Below are positions 50,052 to 62,408 of a stretch of DNA of 64,000 nucleotides, piece by piece. Source of the stretch: Patagioenas fasciata (taxonomy: Eukaryota > Chordata > Aves > Columbiformes > Columbidae); NCBI RefSeq assembly GCF_037038585.1, contig NC_092526.1:34299501-34363500 (forward strand), in the 5' to 3' direction. Position numbers and translations under genes: made by a program. Under the pieces are notes generated by a model that was not told the origin of the DNA, did no database searches, and saw only the letters and a program-made list of their open reading frames with translations. Every line of letters begins with the position of its first letter. Position 1 is the first letter of the stretch.

Positions 50052-52201
50052 AAAAAGACTTGATTGTCAGGAAGTCAGGTTTGACTATAGAGAGAATGAA
50101 GACATGCAAGTTACAGCTGGGAATGTAGCTGTAAATGACAGCCTGTTAGTCTTTCTCACAAGAGAAAAGAAGGATATATTTAATTTTGAAATACAGTTGT
50201 TTCACTGTTTTCACTGGCAGTGGGGTTTTTTTTTGAGTTTACACACTGGGGACTGTAGCAGCAGAGTGTCTGATGGAACATAAAGCTGATGCAGGGCATT
50301 GTGGCTTCATTTTCATTTAATAAATTGTTTAAGTTACTTAAGTGCTGAATTTCAAATTAATTCCACATCCAGGAGACTTGTATCATCTGACATAGAAAAT
50401 CCAGGCTTCTACTGGAAATCAGTGCAATGTTAACCACACTGCTGAGAGCTCTTCTCCTCCAGTTCCATTTCTCCTTGCCCTTCCTCACCTTGGAAAAAAT
50501 AGCCCATCTCTTCTTTTTTACTTAAACAGATTTCAAATATGCAATGAGACTCAAACTCAACTACCATAAGGTACCACTAAGGCTGAGACTACAACTTTGG
50601 TGAAAGTAGGTTCTTCAGAATATCCGAATTCCAGAAGGGTTAAGCAGAAGTGATGGGCAGCTGAGGGAGGGGGAAGGACACAGGCACAGAAGCAGGTTAA
50701 TCCCATCAGCCTCTAAATCTCCGTAGTGGACCATCTGCTACAGGCAGCCATACACTGACTGCAAGCCCAGGGGTGGCAAGCATGTCAAGGGCACATGAGG
50801 CAAGGCATATTTTTTTCTTTGAGCTAATTTCCCTCGAAAGCACCAGACTACCCCTTTGTTAAGTGAGCAGTGTGCTGCTGTGTTTGGTAAGCATCTAGGT
50901 AAACTCTTCCCAGTGCAAAGTTAAAGTTGGTCAATCCAAATCCTATACTTGGACTGAATCTCACCTTAACTCTGAAAAGGTTTGAAGGTAGTATTTCTGT
51001 GGGCGGAACAAGAACGTGCCTGAAGCCCGAGTCTCACCACTCCTTCTGGAGTCAACATGTTTCAGTTTTACTGAGAATTTCAGTGCACAGGAGATTAGTC
51101 AGACTCCATCAAGCAGGTTGTTTTTATTACGCAGGTCAGGTTCCAGGGCTTTTAAGTCAAGCTGCATTTCAGTCCTGTGCAGATACAACAGAAAATCTAA
51201 TTATTTATAGTAATTTACTTTAAATATACCCAGCTATTAACATCACAGACTACCCAATTTTTGTCTGCTATGTGAGGCATCCTTAGGTCTTAAGCAAGAG
51301 CAATAGTCGGAGTTACTATCCTAGGCTAAATAAGAGATTTAACAGTGCATATAAAGAGGGTTGCTAGTTCTCTTTAGGATCCATACGTACTAAATAATTT
51401 TATCAGCATAGTACCATTCAGTAAGATACCATACCAAATACAATATTGTTTGACTTGGGAAAAGAACATAGCAGCATAAAAGAACTGATACAATATTTAC
51501 TGAGATATTTATGTAATACTAAGAAACTGCATTAGCCTTAACTAAATTCTGTTCAAATACTCCCCTCCCTCCTCTTAGAGGATTTTACTGACACAATAAT
51601 CCTTTGGTGGCTTGGAAAGGAAGATTATTCTCCTGTTTTCTATTGCCCATCACACTGGGAGACTGGCTCTTTCCTGCAGATTTTTCTGGAAAGCATCTCA
51701 TCCAGCAACCAATTTTTAACATACCGGTTTAAAGTATGGCTATAAGTTAAAGGCCACAGTCTCCATAGCTGCAGGAATCCTTGAAGTATTCCAAGTCAAA
51801 ATTCAATTGCTCCAAGAGAGCAAATTCCAGAGCCGGAGCTCTGCCATCTTTCATATTGTGTACATGTGCTTCCCATCATTGGCTCCACTCTCAGAGCTGC
51901 TACAGAGGGGGTAACACTATGCCCAAAATATCATTTCACCTTGATCCTCCTATGGGAAATAGTATATAATACATGGTTCTTTTCTTTATGTATTGCAAGG
52001 TTTGCAATTGCAGGAGGCCTGGGAACTAGCGGGAGCAGCCGATTACAGCCTCTCCCACGTATGTGCCTATATTTCATTCCTGTCCAAACCTAATCTTTAC
52101 ATTCTTTGCCCTGGGAAGCTCTGCTATCCTGTAATAAGGCCATTCCAGACAACTGATCTCTATACAGTCCTGTGAAGCAGTGCATTTAGATCTCCAGTAC
52201 T

Positions 52202-52260
52202 ACAAACTAACAAACACACACCACCACACACAAAACACCACCAAACGCAAAAGAACCCCA
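52202..52260 (+). repeat. AC-rich (G-poor) tract
   Basis: CAAACACACACCACCACACA, then CAAAACACCACCAAACGCAA. It belongs to the same compositional class as the tracts at 11551 and 45908. Confidence 0.8.
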
Positions 52261-55200
52261 AGATTTATTATAGTGAATAAACCTGCACTTCAAGTCTGAG
52301 CCTTCAAACTGCACACCCCACACCACCTTAAATGTTATACAATTTGTTAGGAGAAATTTACTGAGATTTGGGCACTGTGCTTCCACCAAGAGTGGGCTGC
52401 AGGTCCAGTTCCAAATTCCTGGAGGGCATGCCTGTCCCTGGGTCTCCAACCAGGTGTCTTCCTCTTCTGCCAAATCGCCAGCAACTCACTGCAACACTGG
52501 CCCCGTCTACCAAGGAGATGCTTAAAAAGCATGTTAAGCCATCATATAAATGAAATAAAATAAAAAGCCTTCCATTTTTTGCTTATAATTGATCAAATTT
52601 GAGTGTATCTCACTGTGAGTAACACATGCAGAAGAATTCAGTCATTTAGAGAGGCAATACCAGAGTCCTACAAAAGGCATTTGATTTGTTATCTGTCTCA
52701 AAGACCGTTCATGTTTTTAGGCAATTTAAGGAGACTATAGATCATACACCAGAAACACACCAAACAGGCACATAAATACAGCACCCCAGTTTTTCATTCA
52801 CAAAACTACAAGGTGAGAGTTAATGAACTTGGCATCTCAGGGCGTTACAATGTGTTTGTTGGACTGCAGAGATGACTGATACTGTTGATAGACACATGCT
52901 CTTAATACCAGCCTGACAGTGGCTTCTAATTGAGCTCATCCCAAACGTTCATCTTTGTCTTTTCCTCACAGTTTTTAAAATTGTCACAGCAGAGGTTTGA
53001 AATTATTTTTCTTGCTACTGAGCTGCTTGGGTATTAGCATTGGCCAAGAGTCTCTAAGAAGCTCTAACTTTATATGCAGATTCTCTGCAACATTCTTCAC
53101 TATCAGTCTCAGTTTTTTCCTGGTTTTACACTTTGTGTACACCTGATTGTGATTTATTCAAATAAGTCTGCTCAAGCCAATTGGGATGAACATTGAAAAC
53201 TCAAGTACTGTGACTGCTTTCATATGCATGAAATTGCCTCAGATTTATCATTAAATAGTTCTTTTGAATGCTCATGCAAACCACCAAGAACCAGACCTCT
53301 TGAAGTAGACAAGAATGTTAGCAGCAGTGAAATAGAGAGCAGCATATTTGGTTGCCTTCTTTAAAATTTTGGAACATAGTATGTGCCATTTTCATCTTCT
53401 CATTGCCCACTGAAGTTTTTCTGCCCCAAAGACTTCTCAAGTAATCGCAGTCTTAGCTACAAGTATCACCTTTAGCACAGCACTATGATATCAGTCTTAA
53501 ATGAACTAGCAAGGCACTCTCCCAAGCAGTAATGGGATGCCTGACAGATCCTGATTACACATTGTCCTTTACAAACGCTTAAAGTCAGATAGGCAGGCAG
53601 CAGGTCAGAGGCACAGTGATCCATGAATGGGACAGCCGTGATATAGTGGTTGAAGAGGACAACATGCACATACAGATCATTTTAATCCAGGGAGTCAAAA
53701 AAAATGAGGCAAGTTATGCCAGACTGGACTGTGTTTCTGCATTGATACCATAGACATAATTCAGAGATCTGAGCTACTGAAACATGTCTGAAACATCACT
53801 TAAGATTTACTCATCATCTTCACATGAAGTGACACAAGCAGTTACAAACCAGATAAAAACCACAATGTTTTACCACACTTAAATCAAACAGCCTGGCTTG
53901 TTTTAAATACTGAGACAAAAGGCTTCTCTTATGTGCCATTATTGTATTTATTCCAGTATTTAAATAAGGGTAGATCAAAGCACAAAACTTCTCCACTCAT
54001 TTTCAGGCTTAGTCTATTTTTCTGTACAGATATGAAGGGTGCATATGCTGCATAGCACGGGTGTTTGACATGCCGCAAGTGCATTGAATTTGTTATGCAC
54101 ACACACAACTATCCATCCAGCATACAAGCAATAGGTTCAGGTAGAGAGCAGTTGTTTCAGGGAGCTTTTAATCAGCTAATACCCTTGAAATACTTCAAGT
54201 ACCTTTCACAGTCAGCTGGTGGCAGAAGAAATACAGCATATGCTATACTATTTCAGAACAAAGAGGACAGCAAAGTCCTGGGAGAGCTGACGCAGAGCTT
54301 GGGTGCTAGTGGCACTTTTCCAGATGGGTGACCTGTCCAGGGCACCATTTCTCAACCCTCCCCAAAGCATTATCTTCAGGTTAAAGTGATGGACCATGGC
54401 AAAACAATTTAAAGCAGCCATGCCCAGTTTGCAGCCTTCTTTCACTTCTGTAGAGATGCATTTTGTTTCACTAACACCTTGACCTCTAGAAGCAAAAGTG
54501 ATTGCTCAAATTTCTCATAAACAAATCCGATAAGACAAAATGCTCTCTGTACTGCGTTTCACTCCAAATCCCAAAGAAACTTGTGATGTTGGAGGGTAAG
54601 TTATTTCTTTTGGCTGGCCTTGCTACAAAAATCACATGCTTTATTTTCCTCTTTACAGAATTCATATTGTGTTAATAAAGTACCGTTGATTCCCTCTGGC
54701 TGACTCTGCAGGAAACCTATTCTCGCAAAGCTTCTAGTCTGAGTTAAAGTAATCTTGCTTAAAACTGGCCATAATTGTTTCAGTCTCTTAAGTTTAATAC
54801 TAAGCACAGGAAATATTACCAATTTGAGTCAGGATTCAGCATTTTATGAAGGCAGGATAAGCTGAGCAAAGGTAAGGAATTCAGTAAATGCGAGGGGGAA
54901 TTTGACCTGGCCTTTCTCTGAGCCAGCTCCTGTATTGTTGACCTTGCTCTAAAGAGAATGGAAAGACAGAAGGAAAATCAAACCAGATGAGAGTTTAATG
55001 AGAGTTTTAAGTTCCAGAATTGTCATTAGTTCATCAGCCAAGTCCCCCAGACCTGGTGTTGGGCCCTGGGGAGAGTTCTTCCTCCATAGGAAGGATTGCT
55101 CAACCCAATTCTCCTACAGATGGGTTGACAGGATTGTATTCCTCTAAAGGCTGTAGACAGTCAACAGGAAGCTGACACTGGAAGTCAGCCCGGGCACAGT

Positions 55201-56430
55201 CCAACTGTGAAAAAGGGAAGCAGCCCTTCGCCTTTTGAGATGTGCCCTCAAGGAAAATAGCCTTCTTCACAGCTCTGATAAACACAGGGTGGTGAACAAG
55301 CCCAAAAGAGAATGACAAGCACTAAAGGAAGGGTGGACCTAGGAAACGAAGCACAGGTGCAAGTGCTGGATGTCAGTAGCTGCTCTGGAGCTCTCAGAGA
55401 AGCTAAAAGGCAGGAATTTGTTTCTCTCAGGCCTGTGTCTGACAAGCAAGATTTTACCCCAACACAAATACATAAAGTCAATTTGATTAATTCCTCACAG
55501 ACAAGGCAGTTACAGGTGTGATACCATGACATGCCCTGCTCCTAGCTCAGAAACCATTCCCTCCAAGGGCTGGGATGGGACATCCCAGTGTCCTTGGGTC
55601 CACCAAGAGATGTTGCCACTGTTACTGCAGAGAGCCTCACACCAGGCTTAGCAGCAGCTCTGCCCAAGACTGTTCCGTATTGCAAGAGCCAAGCCAAAGC
55701 CCCTAAATAACCCTACAGAAAACTGTGTTCCAGTCCCTTTAATCTTATTTCTGTTTCTGTGCCACAACGGCTAAACATAGTGTTCATCTTCTCTAGGTTT
55801 GTCTAAGCCTTCAGTATGGGCTGGGTATTACTAACTGTTGAAAATTAGATCATTTACTTCAGTCAGGATATGACTTCTCCCAGTCCTGAGGTAATTCAGA
55901 TTTGAGTACTAAGAAAATTTTTTGCAATCTTTTCTAATGAAAGGAACATGCAAAATCAGAAGTACCAGAACATTCTGTGAGTGTTGATACTGACAGATTT
56001 TTCTATTTTAAGCTATTCATGGAACCATAAATTAAACCTTTTTATTTCTCTTTTGTGTTATTCATGCCCATATTGCCTTTTATTGCGATTCAAAAACTTA
56101 GCAGTAATTTACAGTGCTACCTTCCCATGTCTCCATTTCCCTTCAAAGAGAAAACCTCTTGCCATTTTAAACCAGGAATAGTTTTTGAAGTAAACAACAG
56201 GTCAAAAAAAATCCTTTTCCTCCGTAGTTTACTGCAGGAGGCAGGATAACCAGGAGTCCTGGTGCAGAAAGCTCATGCCCAAGTCTATCCGAAGGGAAAA
56301 AGAAATGCCCTTTTTTCCAGTGTGCTAATTATCTATTACTACTCTTAAAAGACCAGGACAATCCTTGAAAAGGTAGAATAACTTTATGACAAAGCAGAAC
56401 AGACTGTTTCACTGGAAGAACTCAAGAGGC

Positions 56431-56490
56431 TTAAGAACAACTGTACTGGGTCAGCCAAAGGTCTACCTTTCCTGGCCAATAATACTACAT
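56431..56490. mobile_element. Possible old CR1-like repeat remnant
   Basis: TTAAGAACAACTGTACTGGG, then TCAGCCAAAGGTCTACCT, resembles the 'ACTGGGTCAGACCAAAGGTCCATCTAG' type segment of old interspersed repeats common in reptiles and turtles (from memory). Similarity fades after CCTGGCCAAT. Family and boundaries are uncertain. Confidence 0.4.
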
Positions 56491-59400
56491 GTAATAAAAC
56501 TATCAGAGAGATTTACCACATTCCACATATAAGTCTGTCCCCTCCAACAACTGTTCCCAACTTTTACTTGGCTTTGAAGCTCACTTCTGTCATTACAGAT
56601 CTTCAGGCTTTGGGTACCCAAAAGACTGTATATTGTTTCTAATTATGGTCATTACAGTAATAAAGAATATCACCTTTCCCCACAAACCTTTCGCACTCTT
56701 TGGGAATGTTTCTTTTTGCACATTGTTGGCCTCACAACACTTGATCTTAAATTTTTAAAGCTGAATATTTGTCCAGAAAAATAAAGTTTCTAATCCTCCA
56801 AACGCTTCTCCCTGCAAGTCACTCCGCTGAATTACTTCCATGCATAACGATCATACATACAAGCAAATGCTTGGAGGATCAGGACCTTAGATAAAACACC
56901 AGTTGTAACATGCCTGTGTCCAAACCCATTAAGGATGACAAGAAGCCTATGGAAATTAATCTTGCTTTATGAGTAACTCTATATTTGCATAGGTTATTTT
57001 TCCTGGACGTGATTATCAAAGAGCTAAAGCAAGCACACACAAAAGGAAAGAAAGTGCCACAGCAGAGACATCTAAAATAAACCAACACTGCTATTTAAGT
57101 AGTTTGAGAGAACTCATACCAGCTGGTATTACAGAAACAGACAAGAACTACAAAACAACAAGGGATTTATTTCTTTAAAAGGTTCCCCCCCACTTCTGTG
57201 TTTGTTCCTTTTCTGCACAGAACACTCTGCTGGCCCTCTGACTAGAGCATACAGCCATCATTCATGCCTTTTCTTCTGCACACAGCCCACATCCTTTCTT
57301 ATTCTGAAAAGAGTTAAACCCTGTTTTCCCTCCAAAGAACAATTTTTTATTTTTCCTGACAAGGCCTTTTATACAATTAGCTAGAGAAGCCATGGCCAAA
57401 AAGAAAGAACAACACATCTAAAATCATGCCAGAAAACAGAGTAGGTAGTAACTTGTTGAGTCTATTACCAGACAAAATGTTTAAATCAATGGTGTGTTCT
57501 CATAAATCAAAAGCCATATTTAGCCTTAACTATATCCATCCCTGAGAAGTGTGGAATAGAGACAAAGCACTTAAGAAGAAAGGGTGGTGATGCTGAAATG
57601 AGGAGGGGAGGAAGCAGCTTGTGAGTCAAGCACAGCACAGGGTCATCACAGAGACAGGGAATTAATTTTGTAGGTCAGAATTGAGGTGCTGCAGCATTTA
57701 GTCCTGAGCAGCGACTGCCAATCACATTAACTCATACCAAGTCTGGTGGTGATTTGAGATGTTAAAGAACCATTTGAACCTTGTTAAAACCTGGACACTT
57801 ATATGGGTTGTGCAGCAGAACAAAAATCAAGCCAAGAAGAGCCAGGACTTTATGCTTCATAACCAGAGACAAAAGGTCCACATTGCAGACCACAAAATAT
57901 GATTATTTTTCAATTACACTTGACAGATCTAAGTTACTGTAAGAGGAATAAGTTTGGAAAAGGGGAGAGCAGTAACAGCAAAGCAGAGAACAGAATGTAA
58001 CTCAAGAAACAGTGCAAGAAGCTCATCGGATCCCTTTCTTTCTTAGCTGGGAGTGGAAGATCATTTCTTTTCACCCCTCCATCTTTGTTCATCCCCTCAA
58101 CTCTTCCAGTTGAGCTGGTTTGATTCAGATTTAGGGCTCCCATTCATTCAAATTAGGTGGCTTTTCTGTAAAGCTGTTTACTAAACCCATGCTATGCTCC
58201 TGTTGACAGGATTTCACTGCTTTCCAGAAAAGTAATGGATTTCTCACATACCACAGTTTCTAAAGATCCCTTCTCCACAGCCCTTCAGCAATGTCGTCCG
58301 CAGCACAGAAACATTTAGTAGTTTTGTTAAAGCGGTGGCTCTGACCCAAAGAAAGATACTTTGCCTGCTGTGAACTCTGTTTGGCACTCAGTTTGATTTG
58401 CAGTGGTGCGAGCAAGGCTCCTAAATGCAGGTTTCTGTTCAGTGGCCTGTGAACACGCAGCGGGGAGCAGGTCACCCCCAAGAACGATCCTCAGCTCCTT
58501 GCCTGCAGGTTGTGAAGCAACAGACCTCAGGTCTTTAGTCTATAAGGGCTTCCCTAGGGTACTGCTGAAGTTTCTCACAAGGTGGAGGTCTCCTAGCCCT
58601 AACCCTTCCATTTCACATTATTTGATTTCTTTGCAGCCACTGAGTCCAGTCCTCCCAAGCAGCCATACTCTTCTTCACAAATTTCATTTGTTCATTTAGG
58701 CAGACAGTTTTATTAGCACTGCATCCTCCATATGAAATCCAATGGTTACAGTAGAAATCGCTTCTGCTTTTGCTTGCAGTCCTTTAACACATTTTCAGCA
58801 CTCCCTCTGAAGCAATCGTGTTGAAAATGAGAGTTGCTTCTTCCAGTTCTGGCATTTACACATTTTTATGAGATGCTAGGAAAGCACAACTGGATATTTT
58901 TCCCCCCTTACAAACTTTGAGACAATAACAAATAACAGACCCATTGAGTTTTGACTTGCCTCAAAACCAGGTGTTTCTGACATGTACCATGTCTCTCAAA
59001 TATATTACACACTCCAATACTTTTCTTATCAAGAGCTTGGACTTTTTACAGTCTCCGCTCCCCATCAACATGCAACAAGACTTTCAGACTTTCCTGACCA
59101 CCAGTTTTTGCATAGTGCTGCCGTTTTAGTGACATGCATAGAAAGCATCAGGGCGTGTGAACTTGGTGAGTAATCTGTCACCTACATATAGTGACTAGCA
59201 TGCAAAGGAAGTGTCAAAGTACTATGAATATTGAAAATAAAAGCTGGGCAGATTAGAGGAAATATAGACCAAATAGTTTTTTTTTTCGTTGAACTAAGAG
59301 AGCAATCAAACACCAGCCTGAAATACACACTCTGTAATTTCTCATGAGCTAAAGTCTTACAGTGACTGTAGTTGTGATTCAATTTTTGGAGTCAACAAAC

Positions 59401-62320
59401 AATGGAGATGCAGGTGTAATGCCCTTGCACTCCCCAGTTCAATTTTCAGCTGAGTTGCTGACTTTTTGAACCTGTGCAGCTCCACCTTCTGCAAGTCTTG
59501 GTTTACAGCATGGTTGTGCCATTACTGCCACATAAGTGGAGCCAAGGATTCCCACCATAAAACTCCCCTCTCTGCTTCCAGCAAAACAAACCAGCATGCA
59601 AGGCTCGAGTTTGGAGCAAGTCCTTATGTCATCTGGATTAGTTTTCTTTCAGTACTGCCTTAGAACTGGCTCTAATAATGAATACGTCATTATTTCTAGG
59701 AAGTTTCAAAAAGCAAGGGCAGTTTAGGATCATTTGAATGATTATTATTGTAAAGCAAGCTCTAAATCATTCTGTGTATTTGGAAGATCCTCCTAATTCA
59801 AGAGGTGTTCACTGTTCAATGTGGGACATGCCTGGTGGGACCCTCTCGAGCCATAGATGAGGTGTAGTTTATCTAATGGAACAAAGATTTAGGAATATCC
59901 TTGGCTGTTCACAGAGTGCATGCTGTCTGCTCATTTTACCCATGTGTTTTATCATTATCAACAACTGTAAAACAAGCTTATACAAAATAGTTTGGGTTCA
60001 ACTGAATCCAAATTAACATTGTGGAATGAATGCATGAGACAACCCGCTGCGATGGTTCTGAGTAGAATGCTGCTGAGAAGCGAATGGAGAATGAAAACAG
60101 ATTCATTACATTTTAAATGGACTTGTGACCAGGAAGATCAATGACTGCATTTTTCTGTGCAGATTTAGAGGCCAAATGAATCCCTGGTTTAACCTCTGAA
60201 CTCAGAGGGTTTCATAAAGAGAGGAATTTGTCTATAAGGGTCACGCATGTGCATGCTTTCCAGGCATTACAAGATTGAAGTTGTAGTCATTTAAACCTAG
60301 AAGAGAAAGAGGAGGTTGGGTTGTAAAATGAGACTTAAGAATACTGTTCTTTGGCCATTAGACAACAATTGATATGCTAAACAACAGTACACAAGAAAGA
60401 TAATGTCCAGAAAGAAAAAAACAGATGTCCCTGAGGAATTAGCACAACTGAAACGTGGGGTATCTGTCTGTTCTCGGGTCACTGATGACCATGGGAACTC
60501 ACATGCTGCATTACCCTCAACTGAAGACCCAGTCCCCAGACAGCTGACAGGTTAATAAACGGCTGACACTTTCCTTCCACTTGCGTGAAAAGAATGGCAT
60601 TACCTTCTCTTCACCTTATTTTTCAACTTAAGCACTTGCTGTATGGGTTACAAAAAGATGAGTTGAGCCACATCATCCCAAACAGCTACACCAGCTGTGA
60701 GCAGAATCACACAAAATAAAAATTATAAACAAACTGGAACCCACTTCCAAATGTGAGAATTTGGCAGAATTTCTACAGCACTCACTTATACTCATCATAC
60801 ATGTTCAAATGGTAAATATTTCTATCTCCAAGAGCCCTAAATGATTTAAAAATGAAAAGCTAATACAAATACCAAATGTAACACTAATAAATACTGAAAG
60901 CTGGCACTGATATCACAGTCAGTGGGTGGTAGACTCCAAACTGATTCTTCACCCGCAGTGCATATTGCCTTTCCTTCCTCCCAGCTGGCATTAGTAAAGC
61001 AGCAACGGTATTAATATCAGATTTTGAGAGATCTGTTGCTGTAAGCCAGACCTGAAGCAGCATTTAAAACAAGGTTGCATTTAAGATAAAATTGAGCTAT
61101 TTTCTGGCTGTTTGTAAAAAGTGAAACATGATCTAACGTTAAATAAACACGATGATGCAGGGTTTTGAGGCCAAAATACCATAATAACTGGATTTTTTTT
61201 TTTTTTCAATACACTAACAGTGAACATCCCTTTGTTCACACAGAATGGCTTCTGGAAATGCAGTGACCAAAGTTTTGCATCTTTTTCCATATAGAAGTTG
61301 TAATTATTGACCATGCAAGTCAGAGCTTAGAGTAACAGATGAATGTTTATTCTTTTGTAATTTGTATTGTATTAATACCAGCTAGGGATCCAAACTGTAC
61401 ACATAGTACTACAGAAACATAACTTACGCTCTGTTCCAAAGACCTCAGTTTAAAATTGAGTCTACTACTTAACAGTAGCCTAGGGAAATCCCTTAAGATA
61501 CCAGTTGGTTTTTAAAAATCAAAGCAATTTTTATTAATCACATTGACCTTGCTGAGCTATTTTCTTCTCAAGGAAAATTTCATTTCAATTGAAGGAAACA
61601 TTACTATTGTATTTGAAAGTAGAACAAGGATTTTTCTGCAGTGGTATAATTTTTTTGTGGAACAGAACATCTTCCTGATATTACCAAACAAACAGAAAAT
61701 CTTAGCGATATAATTCAAAAAGCTACGAAAATGAAAGAAGTAAGTCTTATAAATAATAACTACAGTCCTTAGACCATTTATATTGACATCTTTTAATCTC
61801 TTTCTGAAAGCAGCCTGCATTATCCATACCATCCAAGAAACCTTATTATAAAGCCCTTCATCCCCCCTCCCCAGCGTCTATCACCACCAAATTGTGCAAC
61901 TACAGTGGGAATTTGAGGGTGAAGAACCTCAAACAGAAATATAACCTGGAATTTGTAAATCAAAATCTATTTAAATAGAAGTGTCCTTTTTAAAAAAGTT
62001 GGATGTTGAAAGCAGAGAGCAGATCTATAAACATGTGTACTTCAACTTAAAATCTCTTGAAGTGATGTGCCGTCTTAAGAAAAAAGTTCCTTAAGGACTT
62101 TCAATGTTTGATGGCCCATTGGACAACAAACACAGGCTGGTAACTGTTTTGATTAATTTCCTGGGCAAAAAAGCCACTGTTGTAGGAAGTGATCCAGCTT
62201 TCTGGTTTTGAACAGGAGGTAAAGGAGGATAAATTTCCCCATCATTTAATGTCTTTGTTAAACAGATTTTTAAAAAATCATGGATTTTAATTAGTTTTCT
62301 ATCTTCTGTTTCTCACACAG

Positions 62321-62408
62321 GCATATCATCGGCAAGTTTCCTGACTATCCTAGTGAAGAGGCAGGAGGTTCAATGAGTGTTTTTGATTCCCAAAAAACTG
62401 CAGAGCAG
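62321..62408 (+). CDS. IQCA1: IQCA1 exon 7 (residues 300-329)
   Basis: The acceptor TTCTGTTTCTCACACAG is strong; the donor is CAG|GTACTC. The 88 nt begin with the last base of Arg300, then encode HIIGKFPDYPSEEAGGSMSV followed by FDSQKTAEQ. GKFPDYP, an acidic pair and GGS are the family signature after FIECR. It was found by splicing logic, since it contains no useful ORF of its own. It ends at a codon boundary. In the family the next part is a Lys/Glu-rich linker and then the AAA module, both outside the window. Confidence 0.92.

Larger units (their letters stand above)
38952..62320 (+). other. IQCA1: IQCA1 intron 6
   Basis: At 23369 nt this is the largest intron seen. Recognised content is a perfect 15-bp tandem duplication (39807-39836), a GT-rich tract (39650-39715), minus-strand exon-like segments between 39561 and 45322, AC-rich tracts (45908-45991, 52202-52260), a GATA microsatellite (49999-50050) and a possible old interspersed repeat (56431-56490). 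The exon 6 to exon 7 join is in frame and completes a conserved signature, so no exon seems to be missing. The many ORFs on both strands have no domain support. Confidence 0.8.

Noticed and set aside
49264..50109. Chain of hydrophobic minus-strand ORFs
   Set aside because: They are antisense to purine-rich sequence and the GATA repeat, which produces Leu/Phe/Ser/Tyr-rich translations.
57934..58481. Two protein-like minus-strand ORFs
   Set aside because: The amino acid composition is plausible, but there is no recognisable family, no bracketing splice sites and no link to the other antisense candidates.
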